Shown one piece after another: positions 49,587 to 64,000 of a DNA stretch of 64,000 bases. The translations under genes were made by a program, and so were the position numbers. Source of the DNA: Aptenodytes patagonicus (taxonomy: Eukaryota > Chordata > Aves > Sphenisciformes > Spheniscidae); contig NC_134950.1 of assembly GCF_965638725.1 (NCBI RefSeq), forward strand, positions 143,583,636 to 143,647,635, read 5' to 3'. Within the stretch, counting starts at the first letter, position 1. Each line of letters starts with the position of its first letter. The notes below the pieces were generated by a model that worked only from the letters and a program-made list of their open reading frames with translations, did not search any database and had not been told where the DNA came from.

Positions 49587-50255
49587 ATATGCTACTGCAA
49601 ATTGGAGGGGGAAAAGGAGTACAGTTAAAGGGAAGAGAAGCAAGACGGGGAGTTAAACGCAGGCGAAGAATAGAGCCCTTTGTCTATTAATTAGGGTTTA
49701 CATGGCTTGTGGAAAGCAGTGTTCCTCCAACACTGGATCCCTCTGCCCCGCTATTTCATTTTTACATCTCCCATGTTAGTTGCTTTTCAGAGCAATATAA
49801 TGCTAATAAACTATGCACTGTGTAGCACTAACCTTAGCACTCCGCCACTCTGATGCACAGGAAAGGAAGGCATTGAATTGAGCAAGCTTCTCTAGGGTGA
49901 AAAATGCTTTTTATTTCTGCAGCTGATGCCCACTCTCGCTGAAACAAGTCGTCTGACAGCAACACCTACATGTATCACAAGAACTTTTCTCTGAGTTACT
50001 CAACAATACCTAATTGATTGTTGTCTTTGGAGAGACAGGACCTGGTGGAACCATGGAGTTTTCCTGATGAAGCCTTGCCAACATGCCTCAGCTGAAACTG
50101 GAAGGGCTCACTGGACAGTCCCAGTTCATTCCCATGTCCATCTTCTCCTGGTTACACCCACCAGAAGACAGTGACAATTGGTCACAATTAGAGAGGAAAA
50201 GTGCCATTGTATTTGACACTAGGCTGGACTTCGGAGATGTTGTTCAGTCGCTGGG
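49587..50255. other. Noncoding stretch, nothing recognised
   Basis: No gene or named repeat. Confidence 0.35.
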
Positions 50256-50330
50256 TGTGTCTCAAACTGCTGGGTGACCTCGGGTAAGCCATTTGGGACT
50301 CAGACTTATGATCAGTTTATGACAATTTAA
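50256..50330 (+). mobile_element. Possible MIR-type SINE core
   Basis: CTGCTGGGTGACCTCGGGTA followed by AGCCATTTGGGACTCAG resembles the MIR core around the GTGACCTTGGG motif. The match is short and diverged. Confidence 0.45.
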
Positions 50331-53300
50331 CAAGCTATTGTGTCTCAGTTGAACAGCAGTGACTGTCCTTGTGTGCACTCTTACCCAGGGCAAACACAGG
50401 CTGATGTGATCCAAAGTGTAGTTATACGAGCAAATTAAGCCAGTGTAACCAACTCTGCTGCCATAAGATTGTATCCCTGAGAAGGCAACTAATCTGGTTT
50501 AAAATATGGGAGTTTTTTTTGTTTTTCTTTTTTGCTGGATTGTTTTTAATCTTCACCAGTTCCCCAGTGCAGGTCACTCTACAGGAATAGGTTTTTGGTA
50601 GCAATGTTGGGCATACAGTGGCAGTGCTGATTTAACCTGTAGTGAAACAGGTCTAGTTACTTCACCCTTACTGTGCAGGAAGAGGATGTGCATGGAGACA
50701 GCAGATCAACTGGTGCTTGAAGATATTTCAATGTGGTTATGAGTCTGACCTATTAGATCCAAATCAGTGAAGCACCTAAATATCTCTGTGGGTCAGAGCA
50801 TTTGTTCCCCATGTAAAAAGAGAGGAACCTTTACCTCCCTCTTCTCCCTCCTCTGTCCAGATCATAAGCTGTATAGTGGAGATGCTCTCACTCCATGTTG
50901 GTACGGAGTCCAACATAACAATGGACTGATCTTATCTGAGGTCTGCGTACAAGTAAAAATAAATCACAAGAGTAATAGAGGGAGACGTGTGTTCATTTGT
51001 CAGTGGAGAAAAGCAGAAGGCAGCAATCAACTTCTGGGTTCATAAGCTTTGTTGTCTGCCAATTAGCTCTGACCTCAGAGTAGTGATAAAGGTATATCCT
51101 GAGCCCCCTTTCACTAGGTAATTTCCCTCAGTAGGGCTTTTTGTTATTATCTGAAGTGCTATTTTTATAAAGACAAGACTTCGGTAGAGAAACTATCTTA
51201 ATAGTACAGTAACATGCGAGTTATTATTTCACACTACACACATACACTTCCTACTGTTAGGGCAATGTTTTAGTCCAGTTTTCTATCTCTTTTGGTGGAC
51301 AGACAAAATAACACCTGTGTATTTGTCTGTGTGAGTTAAGGGTGACGTAGAACCTGCTTGAGAGCACTGGAGAAGGATGAAGTCAAAAAACAGCTCATGG
51401 AGCCAAAGACAGGTATCTGCTACCACAAAGAGGAGCCTGCCCCTCGGGGGCTGCAAGGATATGTCTCAGAGCATGAGGGAGGTAGATCCCAGCCACCACT
51501 GCATTGTGAGAGTAAACCGCTTCTTGCAGAAGAGGCCTTACATCAATTTTACTACATAGATTTAGTTTCATGTCTGTAAGTCTGCTGAACTGATATGCGT
51601 TAGCTCTAGAGAAACTGTTCTTTGCTCAGCTGGTTTGCACTCAAAAGCAGAATATTTACAGTTTGTTCTTAAGTGCTGAGTAATGACAACTATGTGTTGG
51701 TTCTTATAATTATGATCACATTTTACTGTGACAGTAAATATTGGAGTTGAAAAGAATGTGCAAAGAGAGGGATCTGGACGGGTCACAGTCAGGCTGCCAC
51801 CCAACTCCTCTAACAAGGGCTTCACACCAGCATGTTCCAGGTCTCTGAAATTATTTCTCTTCTAATGTAGTAGCTACTAGCTAGCAATTAAATTTCTGTC
51901 TATAGAAAAAGAGTCCAGCTGGCTCTGCTTCCTCTCCCTTGAGAAACTCTTCAAGGTTCTAGGTTCCCACAGCCAGGCTTCCATGGCTTCAAAGGCATAA
52001 TTTGGCACATGCCCACTGGGCATGCGTTTGTCAAAGTACACATACAAAATTTCACTGTTGAAGATTTGTGCCCCAGGGAAACTTCCACTCTGAGGTGAAA
52101 TTACTTCTTTCCAAATGCCATACTTGAACTATGTAAGCATACACCCTTTAACATAATAATAGTGACTTCCAAATGCAAAGACATAGCCTCTGATTTACAG
52201 CATACCCACCGCAGATTACCTCTTAAGATATCTGAAGGCAAAGTATTATAGCAAGAGCTATTTACCCTAGATTCTGCCTCATTACAAATAATCCTTGTAC
52301 ATTATGCTGGAGGAACAATAAAACAACCTCCTATTACCCCTTACAGAGTGGCAGACAGATCAAAATGCTCTCATTTCTTACTGCTCCTCATTCAGACAAC
52401 CACGGTGCTCAAGTTTAACCTCCTAAACAAGCCACACCTTTTTGAGACAACACAAATACTCTTTTTTTTTCCCACCACACACAACTTTTTATGAGGGAGG
52501 AATACTGAATGACAAGTAGTGCTCCTTCATGGAAAGAAGCCACGTGAGGTTTGTTCATCAGGTGAGATACCCAAGCAGCCTGCCCAAAGGCTCTCTTTTC
52601 TGAGAGCTCTTCTCAGATCTTATATTCACGTAAGCTTGCTCCATTTGACAGTGTCATTTCTGACACACACAAGAAAGGTTACATGAGTAACCACAGATGC
52701 CCTTGAGAAAGATTTGACAATGCACCATGTCCCAATACACAAGAACTAGTGTTTGTGTCACTTGACTTCTGCTGTCCCAAAGTAGTGTGTTTAGGCTGAC
52801 TAGTTGTCCAGACTCCCACTTCAGTCAATGGAGAAAGACGGACTGTACTATTTTTCAGAGATATCTAACTTAGATTTCTCCGTTAGGGTATGGTGACGTA
52901 TTTCTGGAAGTGAACATCTACCTCCATAACTATAAAGGAGGCATAGACAACTGAGTTATCCTAGATGCTGAACTCTTAGACAGCTAAATATATGGAGATG
53001 GATCTCATCTGAGTGGATGAAACAAGATGCCCAGAGAACAGCTACATAGGGAAAGTAAAGATGTGTAAAAAAATCCAACTGTGACTGGATGTTTGTTATC
53101 CTACAGATTTTCCTCTGTGCCTAGTTTATGAAGGATCAGAATAGCTTCCAATCAGACCAATTTCGCTTTTCATTTACAGCTGTGGAAGTGCAGTACGGTT
53201 TTATCACTAGAGATCCAAATTAACTGCTAATCAGGAGGGTGACATGTACCTCTTGATGTCACGGGAAGCATAGAACATGTACACTTCAGGTTACTGCAGA

Positions 53301-56300
53301 GGTCATCCCTGTGCTCATGTCTCCAACTGATTTTCATATCATGTGATGGCTTCAGCAGAAAGGCTTGTGCAGGCAGGGTTGAAACCAGCAAAATAGGTAG
53401 ACCCGTCTGCCATTTTGTGTACCATTGGGTACATAAAATCTGGTCTCATTGATTGTTTCAGGGGAAGGAGGGGATAGGACCTTAGGCACCTAATTAGGGC
53501 TTAGCTGTCTAAGCCAGCTTTAAGGATGAGGCCTAAGCACCTACATATTGAGCCTGGAGGGACTTTGTTCTCACAGAAGGACACCGCTGTAGAACTCACC
53601 TCCCACTTTGGTCTCACTGAACCTGAACCCCTTGTCCTGCAGAGCACTAGTATATTCTCAGGCTCATTCCTGAGGGCTGGTTTAAGCTTCAGGAGAGTTT
53701 CTTTTAATGAAAAATGGCTAGGGTCAGTGTTGCTATCTGTTAAAGCATTATGCATTTGCAATAATTTCTGTACATGTGGCTTTTGATTCATTACAATGTA
53801 ATGACTTTAATTCATGACAACAAGATTTAATTCATTACAACATTCTTAGCTTTCTCAGGACAGTGTAGGTTTGTCTGTAGTCTTCCCTTTAGTCTGTTTT
53901 GTTACCTATAATACTTCCTTTGACACAGATGGCCACAATCAGAGCTTGTTCTGGTTAGGAAGCTAAACCATTGATGGAGTCAGGCCTTTCTTGGATGCAG
54001 TTCTACCTATTTACAAAAAACATGCAAACTCCCCTTTCTCTGACTGCAGATGCAATTAAACCACCAAAGACAGTATCTTTGCTTATAGCACCACATTTTT
54101 TCTGTTCAGTACCCTCGATAAGCTCTCCCTTCAGGCATTTATGCCTAGATAGCTTCCTTTTAGCTGCTGTGTTTTGAGCTTGTTTCTCTCTCTGTTTCAG
54201 CTAGCTTGTTTTCTTGTACATGCATACACACAAATACACCCTTACCCAAAGCAATAACCATCAGTACCATCTGCCCACGTTATTCAAGATTTAGCGTGTA
54301 CTTTTGCCTTGTCTCGGAAACCTGTATACCTCATCAAAGAACTTGGCTCTGTTATCTCAAATGAAGGGTGGTGGTTACTTCCATCAGCTTCAATGTCTCT
54401 TCTTCCAGGCTTCAACAATAATGCATCATGTTCACCCTGCTTTTGCCCTTACAGGGTTTTCTACTTGCTTATCTTTCATTTATCTCTGTATTGCTTTATT
54501 TGGCATTAAAATGCAGAATGGAGGTGCTGGGGCTAGATTCCCCTCTCACTGACACAGTTCCACTATCTTCTATCTCCACAAATACCAGATAGTGGAAATG
54601 CTTTTGATGCACATCTATAAATGAAAGAAGAGATAGAGCCTTGGTTTTTCATTACTTTTGTCAACTCCCGCTAATTTGTTTGTTTTGTTTTGGTTTGGTT
54701 TTGTTTTATTTTTTATTTCTCTGATACATCAACTTTTTTTAGTTGGCTTTTAAAGAGAGCTGGTAACTTTAAGCAGTAGTAAGGGAGAAGACAGAGCTAT
54801 CTGAGGACTGCAAGGAAATTACATCTAAATTAAGAGAATAGAAGTGAAAGCCAGGTTTTTGTCTATCAAACAATCATCTCTGGAATTAGGCAAATAATGC
54901 TCTTACAGTTAGGAAGATATTAACTGCTAAAGCTTTTAGCTGTTTCCCCTGTCAAACAACATCCGATGTCCAACAGCCACGCTGACAGGGATTCACTTAT
55001 GTCATAGACTTTCTCTGGGGAGAAATACAAAGAAACATACGGGTCAGTATGACCCACCCCTTCATTACAACTGTGGAAATGCAGCTTTTTTACAACAGAA
55101 TAACATCTCTGTGATACCTTGGTTGTCAAAAACCACAATTATAGTCATTGTTTATGCATTAGGGAAACCTCATCCTAAATCTGGCAGCATATGGGGGTGA
55201 AAAGAGCAGCTGCTGACATTTCAGGATAATCATTATGATCTAGCTGCAGATATGACTCAGCATGATGAGCCTGACAACAAGAAGGGTAAAAAAGCAAAGC
55301 AGCATGGGCAGGTTTCAAATGTCACTTCAGGGCACCAGCCCAAATGCATTTCCAAGGGGAGAGATTTTCAACACACACAAAGTGGGACAGCTCCTTCCTT
55401 ACGAGCTCCACACGGAAAGCCTGGACAGGACTCCAGACCAACAGAACCAAAAGGGTTGTTGATGTTTGTGTGTGTTGTAATCCAAGGGAGAAAAATAATT
55501 AATAACTGCCTGGGAAGAGTTTTGGAATATTGTTTTTTCTCTTCATTTTTGTGAAAAATGAAACTATGCCAAGCAAAACTATGCAAGCAGCCCCACCTCC
55601 CTGTTTTCAGCCCCTCTCTGAAGCACTAGCTCATCACTGTTCAGTGAGTTTGGAGTTCAACAGATTCCTTTTGATCAGAGATATTTGGCTTCTTCCATGC
55701 AGCTCCACTGGTATTATTCAGCATCCCTGAATTCTTTCACCAGGCCACTACCTTCTCTGCTTTCAGTCTACCTATTCCCTTCCTATGATGTCTGCAGAAA
55801 ATCTCACTGTTGATGACCTTCTGAATGTTTCACTCTCTGGACCTTTTTTTGCCTCTCTGTTGTTGGAGTGTTGATTTCCCAAGGCAGGGATGCTCTTTTT
55901 CTGCATAAATCTGAAGATGTATGCAGATATGCTTTCACTGTCATGGATGAATCATTGTGACAGAAAGACTGCAGGAAAATGCTAGACTGTTGCTACGTAT
56001 CTCCAAAGCCAAGTTCTGGCGCATTAGATCTGGCAACAAATAATAGTTGTGTTTACTCCATAAATATGTACTCCACATATCTTGTGTCAATCTCAGCCTT
56101 TTGGTCTGGAAGATTGTGTCATTTTTAAGGAAGAATTCCTATGCTCTAATCTCTGACTTGATGGGAGGTGTATCCATTAGAAAACCAAAATGCAAGTGCT
56201 TCCTTCAGAAAATGCTCATTTTGGCAATAGATGAGAAGGTTCAAGCAGCACCTGTCTCAAGGCTGAGATTCACGCATACTTTTATCACAGGGCTGTTCAC

Positions 56301-59300
56301 GTCACCCATTCATCATGTGGTGGGGGCATGCCTGAATTAGGATGGATGCCATTCCTGGTTTGTAGTGGTGTAGAGGCCACGGGGCCTTGGGCAGAAATGA
56401 TGCTAAGACCAAGCTTCTGGCCACCTTTTTGCCAATTTAGCAGCTTGCAATTCATTGCCTCCCTGCGACTGAGGGCCTCAGTGAAGGATGTGACAGCAAA
56501 GTGTGGCTATTGGTTGGATAAGGTATTCTGGCCTTTGGAAGCTGGCAAAAAAAAAGTTATATATAGAATTAATTGCATAATAAATTGAGGCCCCCAGCTG
56601 ATTTGTAGGTACATGCTAAGTTTTTCAAAACACTGCAGGGAATTTAGATGTGTGTCACAACCTCTCCTGTCCCATTTTGAAAGGAAGTGTCTGCTGTTTT
56701 GGCAATTTTTGTAGATTCTTCCACAGCTCAAATATTCTGTTGCTTCTAATATTACATAAATTCTCATATACACATTAGGAGCTCAACTCCCCAAATTCCT
56801 GTCATGCCAATTTGAAAATATACTGTTTACCAGCTAATAAATCTATTTCAATAATTTTCCTGCCTACTTTTGGCTGTGTAGGAGGGAAATGAAGCTAAAG
56901 AGTCTATGACCTGTGCTCTTATAGTAGACAACTGAATATTTATGTGTTTATAATGGATACATGTTCAAGGTTCAGCATTGCTATCTGTACCTATTATTAC
57001 TGTTGTGTTACTATCATTATTATTTTGTACTGCGGTAGAGATCCCCCTAAAGATCAAAGTCCCTTTGTATTAGAGTCTGCATGAAGAAAACAAGAGGCCC
57101 TGCTCCCATGCTAATCACCTCTGCTCATGCTTCAGCCTCACAAGCATTTTACTTATGAAGTAGCCTCTGAATGTACAGTGTTGGACATCAGGGATGGAAA
57201 ATACACATCAGCTGAACTAGCTTTGTCATACTGTTCACCCAGTTCTTTGGAAAATACGGCTACGGCTACATCTTTGCGGACGCATGGCTACATCTGTTTT
57301 CGTATAATTTGACTTGTTTACATACTCTATTGATTGCTCTACGGATGGCTCTTTAATGACTCGGACAGTTTGTCTAATGTATTCTTGCACAACATTGAGA
57401 TCTCATCTCTGTAAAGTCTAAGTATTATGTGACTTGATTGACATCAGTGATTTTTTGGAGAGAGTTCTCTGCAGTTCAGGACAAGGGATGTGATTGTCTG
57501 ATTGGTGCTGAAAGTTGAGAGCTATATGGACATGGAGAGTTTTCATCTGTGTGGTGTACTGCAATGAGCTGGTGTTTCACTCTTCTGGAGAACCTGCTCT
57601 CCTGTGATGCTAGCCAGTTTTGGTGCATAAATACAACAAATGTAATTTTTCTTGCAGAGAAGCAATATGTGATTCTAATTTAACATGGACCCTCTAGATA
57701 ATTCCTCTCTTATTGTTATTCAAAAACCAATATATTTCCTTCACAGTAAGATGACATCCATTGTGCAATCAAAGACCATTGCTTACTGGAAAGGCCATTT
57801 AGATAAAGCTGTGGCATACATTGTAGAACTGTTAACTCAGGACAGAAACACATTTATGGCTGAGGTGTCAAGAATAACTGCTGAGTTGCATTGTCTGTTC
57901 GTGAGTTTTATTGCTTCATATTTTTCTTGATTTTTAGTGTGATCTGTTATAAAGAATGGGAAAAAAATGCAATGCATTGGTTATAAAACCCCATATATTT
58001 ATAACACAGGCAAGATCTTGCATTGTGGCTGGATAACATACTCTGTCAGACCAGTGAAACTGATGTGAGTAACACAAGATTTTGCGCGCCTTCAACAACA
58101 CTGACAAAACTGTTGCAATATCGTAACTGAACCTTCATTCTCAGTGTGCTCTTGACTCCACAGTGTACAGTGGGGGAACTCTGTTCATGGCAGCCACGGC
58201 TAGAAGAGACAGCTGTTTTTCCAGCTGCGATGTTGCAATCATCATTTAGATGCCAAAGCAGAAAAAGTTGGTTGTTTTTAAAACAACAATGGTAGCAAAA
58301 ACTGTCCTTCTAACAAATGTATGGTATTATTCCTCAATTCATTTTTAAGACATTATGTTTCTCTTCCTACTTAACAGTATACAGAAGGAAACAATAAAAC
58401 TTGCATCACACATCTGAAGAGTAGTTTTTGGGCTGTGCTCTCATGCTGGTCTAGAGGAAAATAAGGAGCAGGAGGCTAAGCCAAGAACATGTGTGGAGAC
58501 TGGCACCATGAAAATACTCCAAATTCCTGGTCCGATCCCTGCTGCTTTTTGTATGCCCATGTGACAATGTGTTTGCTTACTGGTTGTATCACCACTGGAG
58601 ACAGAATGTCCTCTGGGGCTCCTCCAATAGGAGGATGATTTGTTGGTTTAGCAATCATTAACTCATCCCTATTTTTTTTTAACACAAATTAAAGTCGGCA
58701 GTAGAGTAGGCTCATGCTGCTCAGTGGCAGCTCCTTGGCAGTTCCTTTATGCTCTCTGGTTAGGTCTCCTATGCCAACCAACACACGGACTTCAGCAATT
58801 GTTTGGAGTGCTTCAGCTGGCTTGTAATCAGACATATCTTCCCAGAGCTGTACTGGCAGGTAACTGAAAGACCTCTCAGAAAACATCTAGGGTTTTCACT
58901 CAAACCACTAATGCATATATTAGCCAAGTTATTTACAACTGGAAGTAAGCAGCTGGACACCATGTATGCGTTTATCTAATCATCTAGTAAAACAAGAATT
59001 TGAGGTTACCGAGCAGTTAGAACCAGAGTATTTAGGTACACGCAAATAGTTTCAGTTTAGGATGAGGTCAGTAGTCTCCACTGATTTCTGAGGCATTGAT
59101 GGGAAGGTATCTGTAACATTCAAAAGGCTGCTGACAACATCAATCAAAACCTATTATGTGACACGTTATTTGCTTGGAGATCTGCTGTATTAAGATGCCA
59201 TGTGGTTGGAATCAGATCATTTTAATTGTTGTCATATGTAATTTTCAGCCACATAATCGTGTCTGACCAATCTTTAACAGTGTTTGTTTTTCAGACTTCT

Positions 59301-60079
59301 TTCCTGAGGCCCGAGCTCTTTGTGGATTACTTCAGTGGTCTTTTTAATATCAAAAGAAAAACTAAAGTTTTCAGAGACTGGACATTGCAGTGATCCTGCA
59401 TCTAAACAATAGAGTGTCTGATGTTAAACCAACATTGTAATCTGACTTTCCCAGAAAGTTCAGAGCTTATTATAAAATGCTATTTAGCTGTAAAAGCAGC
59501 AATGGAACCTTTTGTTCTGACCATGCAAAAGCAAATAGACAGATTCTGCTTTTAGTCACATTGTTTTGAATGGATTTACTCTCTGGTTTTGCTAATATAA
59601 CTGGCTCAGCAAGTTTCCGGGAGATATAATATGCTACAAAATGGAAGAGGGGGGAGGATGCTAACAGTTATTAATTATTGTTATTTGATAGAAGCAGAAA
59701 GTATCTGAAGATATATTGTGGTTCTAATTACTTAAAAAATAACACCGAGGCACACTTTAATGCCAGCACATAGTTCAAAGCATATGTGGTGGCAGTATTT
59801 TCATTATTAGTCTATTAATATTTGCTAAACTGAGTTCCATTTCTTCACTGTATTTTACCTCAGGTTTGTATTTCGCAAATAAGGGCTGTTCTCTCCAGCA
59901 ACTTGTAGTGTTGCAAGACAAGTTGTATTGTAGACTTTATTACACTTTCTAAATGTTTGATAAACTTTTTCTTTCATAATATCCCTTAAGGGAAGATTAA
60001 ACAATGATAACCTACCTTCTTAGGAGATGGTTCTTAATAAGCAATTGCTTTAACGAGACGTAGCACAGGCAGATGAGGA
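50331..60079. other. AT-rich gene desert
   Basis: No gene, RNA gene or clear promoter is seen over this long stretch. Phrases such as GCACCTAAATATCTCTGTGG (50772) and CCTTAGGCACCTAATTAGG (53480) suggest further ancient repeat remnants. A TTTTG/GTTTG repeat lies at 54680-54712. Confidence 0.4.
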
Positions 60080-60179
60080 AATGTTGGCTCTGGTAAATTT
60101 GCATACATTCATACTCATAGAATATGATCGATTTGTCTGCTTATACGTCTTTACACTATCTCCAGTTATTCTTATGTTA

Positions 60180-60850
60180 AACAAAAAACTCTGGTTTTGG
60201 CTAAAGCATGTCTTCCTTTTGGCCTTAAGAGATCATAAAATGTATCTGGTATATCCCTGGAAAGTTTTTTTCCAACAGATAAACATCTTTATTGTTAAAA
60301 AGGCACCTTACTTTCAGTCTATCTGGCTTAAGTTTCCAGCCCACAGTTCTCCTGCTAGATGGAAGAGTAATTTCTTACTTGGTATTTCCCCCTCTGTGAA
60401 TTACTTATGTGTACAACTCACCTCTTCCCATCTTCTTTCTGATAAACTAAACAGATGGAACTCTTTAATTTTTATTTTTATTTTTTTTACTGCAAGGAAT
60501 TCTCCTTTGAATAATTTTGTGGTTCTTGCTTGTACCATTCCCGATTTTTGTTTGACTGCCTGGTCTTCATCATTGTATACCATCCTGCCAAATTCATGTC
60601 ATTCACAGATTGTATTTAGGGGTATGTTTACATGACCGTTGGTGAAATTGCTAAAGAATATTAGGCCTTGTACAGAACCCAAGGGAACATTGGGAACATT
60701 CATTCAATCCGAAATCCCAGCTGATGCCTAGTTTTTGAGATCTGTCAGCCAGTTTTTAATCCATTTGATATGTGCTTTATTTCTATTGAACAATGCTAAA
60801 ATCATAATAGTATGTCACTTTCTGTGGATATTAATTTAACCCGTCCTTTC
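60180..60850 (-). mobile_element. Old CR1 LINE fragment
   Basis: The phrases TTTCCAGCCCACAGTTCTCC, CTGATAAACTAAACAGATGG, GCCAAATTCATGTCATTCAC, CTTGTACAGAACCCAAGGG and CAGCCAGTTTTTAATCC follow the order of the reverse complement of an old amniote CR1, covering the 3' UTR and part of the reverse transcriptase end. It is heavily diverged. A 184-codon open frame on the + strand is antisense to the element and not a gene. Confidence 0.75.
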
Positions 60851-63800
60851 TCCTTGTTCCTTTTGTACTAGCGCAGTAGCTGAGTGCCTTCCATATAGAA
60901 TGAATACCATTAAAGAACTCCCATTGAAGAGACTTGACTGTATACCTGGCACTTTCCCTACATCAGGATTTAACAGCAAACCGTTTATTTGACTATTGTG
61001 CACATTTTGTTACTGGTTGAATACCTACTTGACTAAGCTGATATCAGTAGAAGATCTGATGGTGTAAATGCTTAACTGCATATATTAGTTGTGAGTTACC
61101 TTCCAGTCCTCACTTTGAGTTGAACTAAATATTATAGTATACATCCAGAAAGTATAAAAAGAAAAGCCATTAATGACACAAACAAACAAAGACAATATTA
61201 CATTTGAAATTGTGGCTCTGAGTTTCAAAGCATGATGAGTTTAGTGTCTCATGCTAAAGGCTGATCCATTGTAAGTGCTAAAACCAGCATATATACTATT
61301 GAAATCAGGAACCTATGTTGTTGGTATTCTTGCAGTTACATAATTGAATGAGACGTGCGTAACCAATTTAACTATAATGCAATGACAGGGAAATTAGCTT
61401 CTACAAGCTTTGACTATTCAGTATGTTTAATGTACCTAGAGCCCCAAAATACATGTATTTATTACCAAACCCTGTGGATAAACAGAAGTAAATCGGCCCC
61501 GAGAAAACCTGCTGATGACAGTATTCTGTAGCTGGCATTCAAATAAGTTGTTTTCAGTGCAACTACTGTAAAGTATTGTACCTAGAGTCTGAAAGACATC
61601 AAATACAAGACTTAAGTTAGCAATGCTGAAAAACTTGGTCCTGTAGCTAATATATATATAAACACTAACAGCATGTATAACATAAATATGCCTAAATGCA
61701 GTGTAACTAATATGTAATTAGTATAACAGCATTAGGTAAGTGCAAAAGGAGCTGAGAGGAGTTAAATGTTCAAAAGGCAAAGATCCATGTATCTTCAGGA
61801 CCTTGCTGAAGCTATTACAGGTTTTCTGACCTCCAGATTCTGCAGAGAAAGTGAGGAATCATTATCTGATTACTCTGAGTACAAGACTTCTCCATTTGCA
61901 TCAGATTTGATTTGCTGGGCAAGGAGAGGGGGATTGTTTTGGTTTGGGGCTTTTTTACCTGTGTATCTCTGGCAGCTCCTCTCTAGTTACTTACCTGAAG
62001 AAGACACTTAGATATGTGATTTCATCAAAAAATAATAAAGCAAATTAGGACAAAGTCCAGGAAAAATGGTGTTTTAGCCTAGAAGGAACTTCAGTTGTGG
62101 ACAAAAATCTTCATTCTGTCCAATAACAAATCCTTTTTTGACTGCAGCCACCTCAAAAGTGGACATCAGGCAGATCAAACGACTCCTGAACTCTGGAGGG
62201 CATTGATGCTCTTCAGCTTTGAAAATAAGTAGCGATATTGTTGCAATAACTTGGGATATTGACTACAAATCAGATGACGGCTCTTGATCATTTTCTTCCA
62301 GATCACTAGTATGAAAGGGGATTTGTAAAAAAGAAATCTTTCCACCTCCCTCAAATAGTAATAAAAAAAATCCAGCAAAACAAACAAGCAGTTGGCTAAA
62401 TTCAGCATTCACATACATGTGCCATTTCCCGTTTGTAATCAACGAGAAACTTCTGTATACACCCCAGGGCAAAATCTGGCTCATCATATGTAACACTTTA
62501 ACATTAATTTAGGATGATTAATGATCAAGTCAGTAGCTGCGTAATATTTGTGAATTCTATTCTACCACTGCTTAACTTTATATTATTTTTAAATTTACAG
62601 CTGCCATGGAAAATGACCTGGAATCTACAATCTGAGAAAACCCATCCATCATCTTCAGGCAGTCTTCCAATCTGTTAACTTTAGCTGCTACTAATAAGTG
62701 TCTCAGTCCAGGAAAAGCAATTATTACGATGTTTCACAGAATAGCTTCCAGATAGCATATGATGTAAACTGCTCTTGGGCAACATTTCTTCTAAAGAAGC
62801 AGCCTTTTTTTCTTCAGTAAGCAACTTTACCAATGCAAGTGTGATAAAAACAGAGGTAAAGAGGCAGAGCTGTTGGAAATGAGGATTGACCATAGCTACT
62901 GTGCCCATTTACACCTTCCAAAGACTTGGATCACTATGCTTTGTAAAGCCCTTGTTACGGATTTTATCAGTGTGCAGACTCTTTGAGTAAGGATGAGAGT
63001 TATTACATGTGATCGGGATGTAGTCACTAATGTGCTACATCACATAGGGCCAAACCAGGCACCCTGTTTTGACTGCAGGTTCACTTCTGGAAAGCGGTAT
63101 TTCATCTACTATCTAACATACAGAATCCGCAATACAAACCAAGCCCAAAGTCAGTGCATTAGCATCTCTATTTTGTTTCTTGCTATTCTGAGGCCCTTAA
63201 TAAAAATGCAGCATCATTGCAGGCTGCTGCCTGCAGTCAGTACCTCGATCAGTACTCTTGCACGTGGCAGTCACTTGCATTTTTTTCAGTGCTATGTCTC
63301 CGCAGCATGTGGACGTGCTGCAGTGGCAGAGGGAGCTGCCACTGGTGTCACTGTGAAGGTGTTAACTGGCCTGGAGAGATGGAGGCCTCCCCCAGGTAAT
63401 AACGAAGCATTGTTAGGTGACTTAGGTGGATATCCTGCAGATGTAGACAGGCCAGTGGAGGAACTCAACTGAGCTCCAAATACAGAGAGCTTCCTCTTAG
63501 AGGAGGGGGTCAAAGGAGCAGTGTATGCACTGATTGTAGTAGAAATCAGCAGTGTAGCCTGTACCTCTGGTGAGGGATTGAGGAGGAAAACTTGACAACT
63601 CCTTTATGACAACAAACATACATTGGAAAAGCTCTACTTTAGGACCTTAGAGCCAACACATTTAGGATCAGTCAAATAATCATATGATGGCATGTCACCA
63701 AGCCTCTCCTATTAGTTCTGGCAGCTGGTTAATATCACACCTCTTTACTGAAAGTTCCTCGCTACTGGTTCCTGGCTGTTTTTCACATGTCCTAGTAAGC

Positions 63801-64000
63801 AGATGTTAACTCATGAATAACTTTGGAATCAATTCAGTCTTCCCCTGCTACTCCTTGATCTTGATGGCTGTTGTTAGCAGATGTCATTCAGCATACTTCC
63901 AGACACCCATCTACCTCATCAGACTGAATGACTTGTCTTTTCAATTCCACTTTTGCAGCATATTATAGATCGTCTTGGCGTGTTTGGATTTCTGATTGCA
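60851..64000. other. AT-rich noncoding sequence to window end
   Basis: Only short unrelated open frames are present, the longest (62993-63472) without recognisable domains. No gene is identified. In mammals the next gene on this side of DLX6 is SEM1; it is not reached here. Confidence 0.4.

Noticed and set aside
60081-60635. 184-codon open frame on the + strand
   Set aside because: It lies antisense within an old CR1 fragment.

Overview
This window is from a vertebrate genome, almost certainly a bird. It holds a convergent pair of distal-less homeobox genes, DLX5 on the + strand and DLX6 on the - strand. Both have the standard three-exon DLX structure with GT-AG splice sites and full-length proteins of 290 and 268 residues. 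The avian call rests on CR1 LINE remnants (1.07, 8.8, 10.8 and 60.2 kb), an LTR fragment resembling bird endogenous retroviruses (4.2-4.5 kb), low repeat density and many GC-rich CpG islands. A crocodilian or turtle is less likely but not excluded. No search was run; identities come from reading the translations and from remembered family sequences.

Layout. 1-13 kb is AT-rich noncoding DNA with old repeats and a few blocks that look like conserved noncoding elements. 13-16 kb is CpG-island sequence leading into the DLX5 promoter. DLX5 occupies about 16.1-18.9 kb. The DLX5-DLX6 intergenic interval (18.9-27.4 kb) alternates CpG islands with AT-rich homeodomain-site-rich blocks; the blocks at 23.5-23.9 and 25.2-25.7 kb match in position and character the enhancers I56ii and I56i. 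DLX6 runs leftwards from about 31.1 to 27.0 kb. From 31.2 to 45.4 kb, CpG islands alternate with candidate enhancer blocks. From 45.4 to 64 kb the DNA is a gene desert with a few ancient repeats.

How it works together. In vertebrates DLX5 and DLX6 are co-regulated in pharyngeal arches, limb ectoderm ridge, otic vesicle, developing bone and forebrain GABAergic neurons by shared enhancers between and around the genes. DLX proteins bind TAATT-type sites in I56i and I56ii, giving cross-regulation. In mammals a long noncoding RNA (Evf2/DLX6-AS1) starts near I56i and runs antisense through DLX6; here it would lie on the + strand, but its exons cannot be read from this sequence.

The most unusual structure is a perfect 38-bp inverted repeat with a 3-nt loop (31589-31667) upstream of DLX6, beside a 20-bp CG palindrome, a perfect CRE and an inverted CCAAT box. 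No previously undescribed protein system was found.
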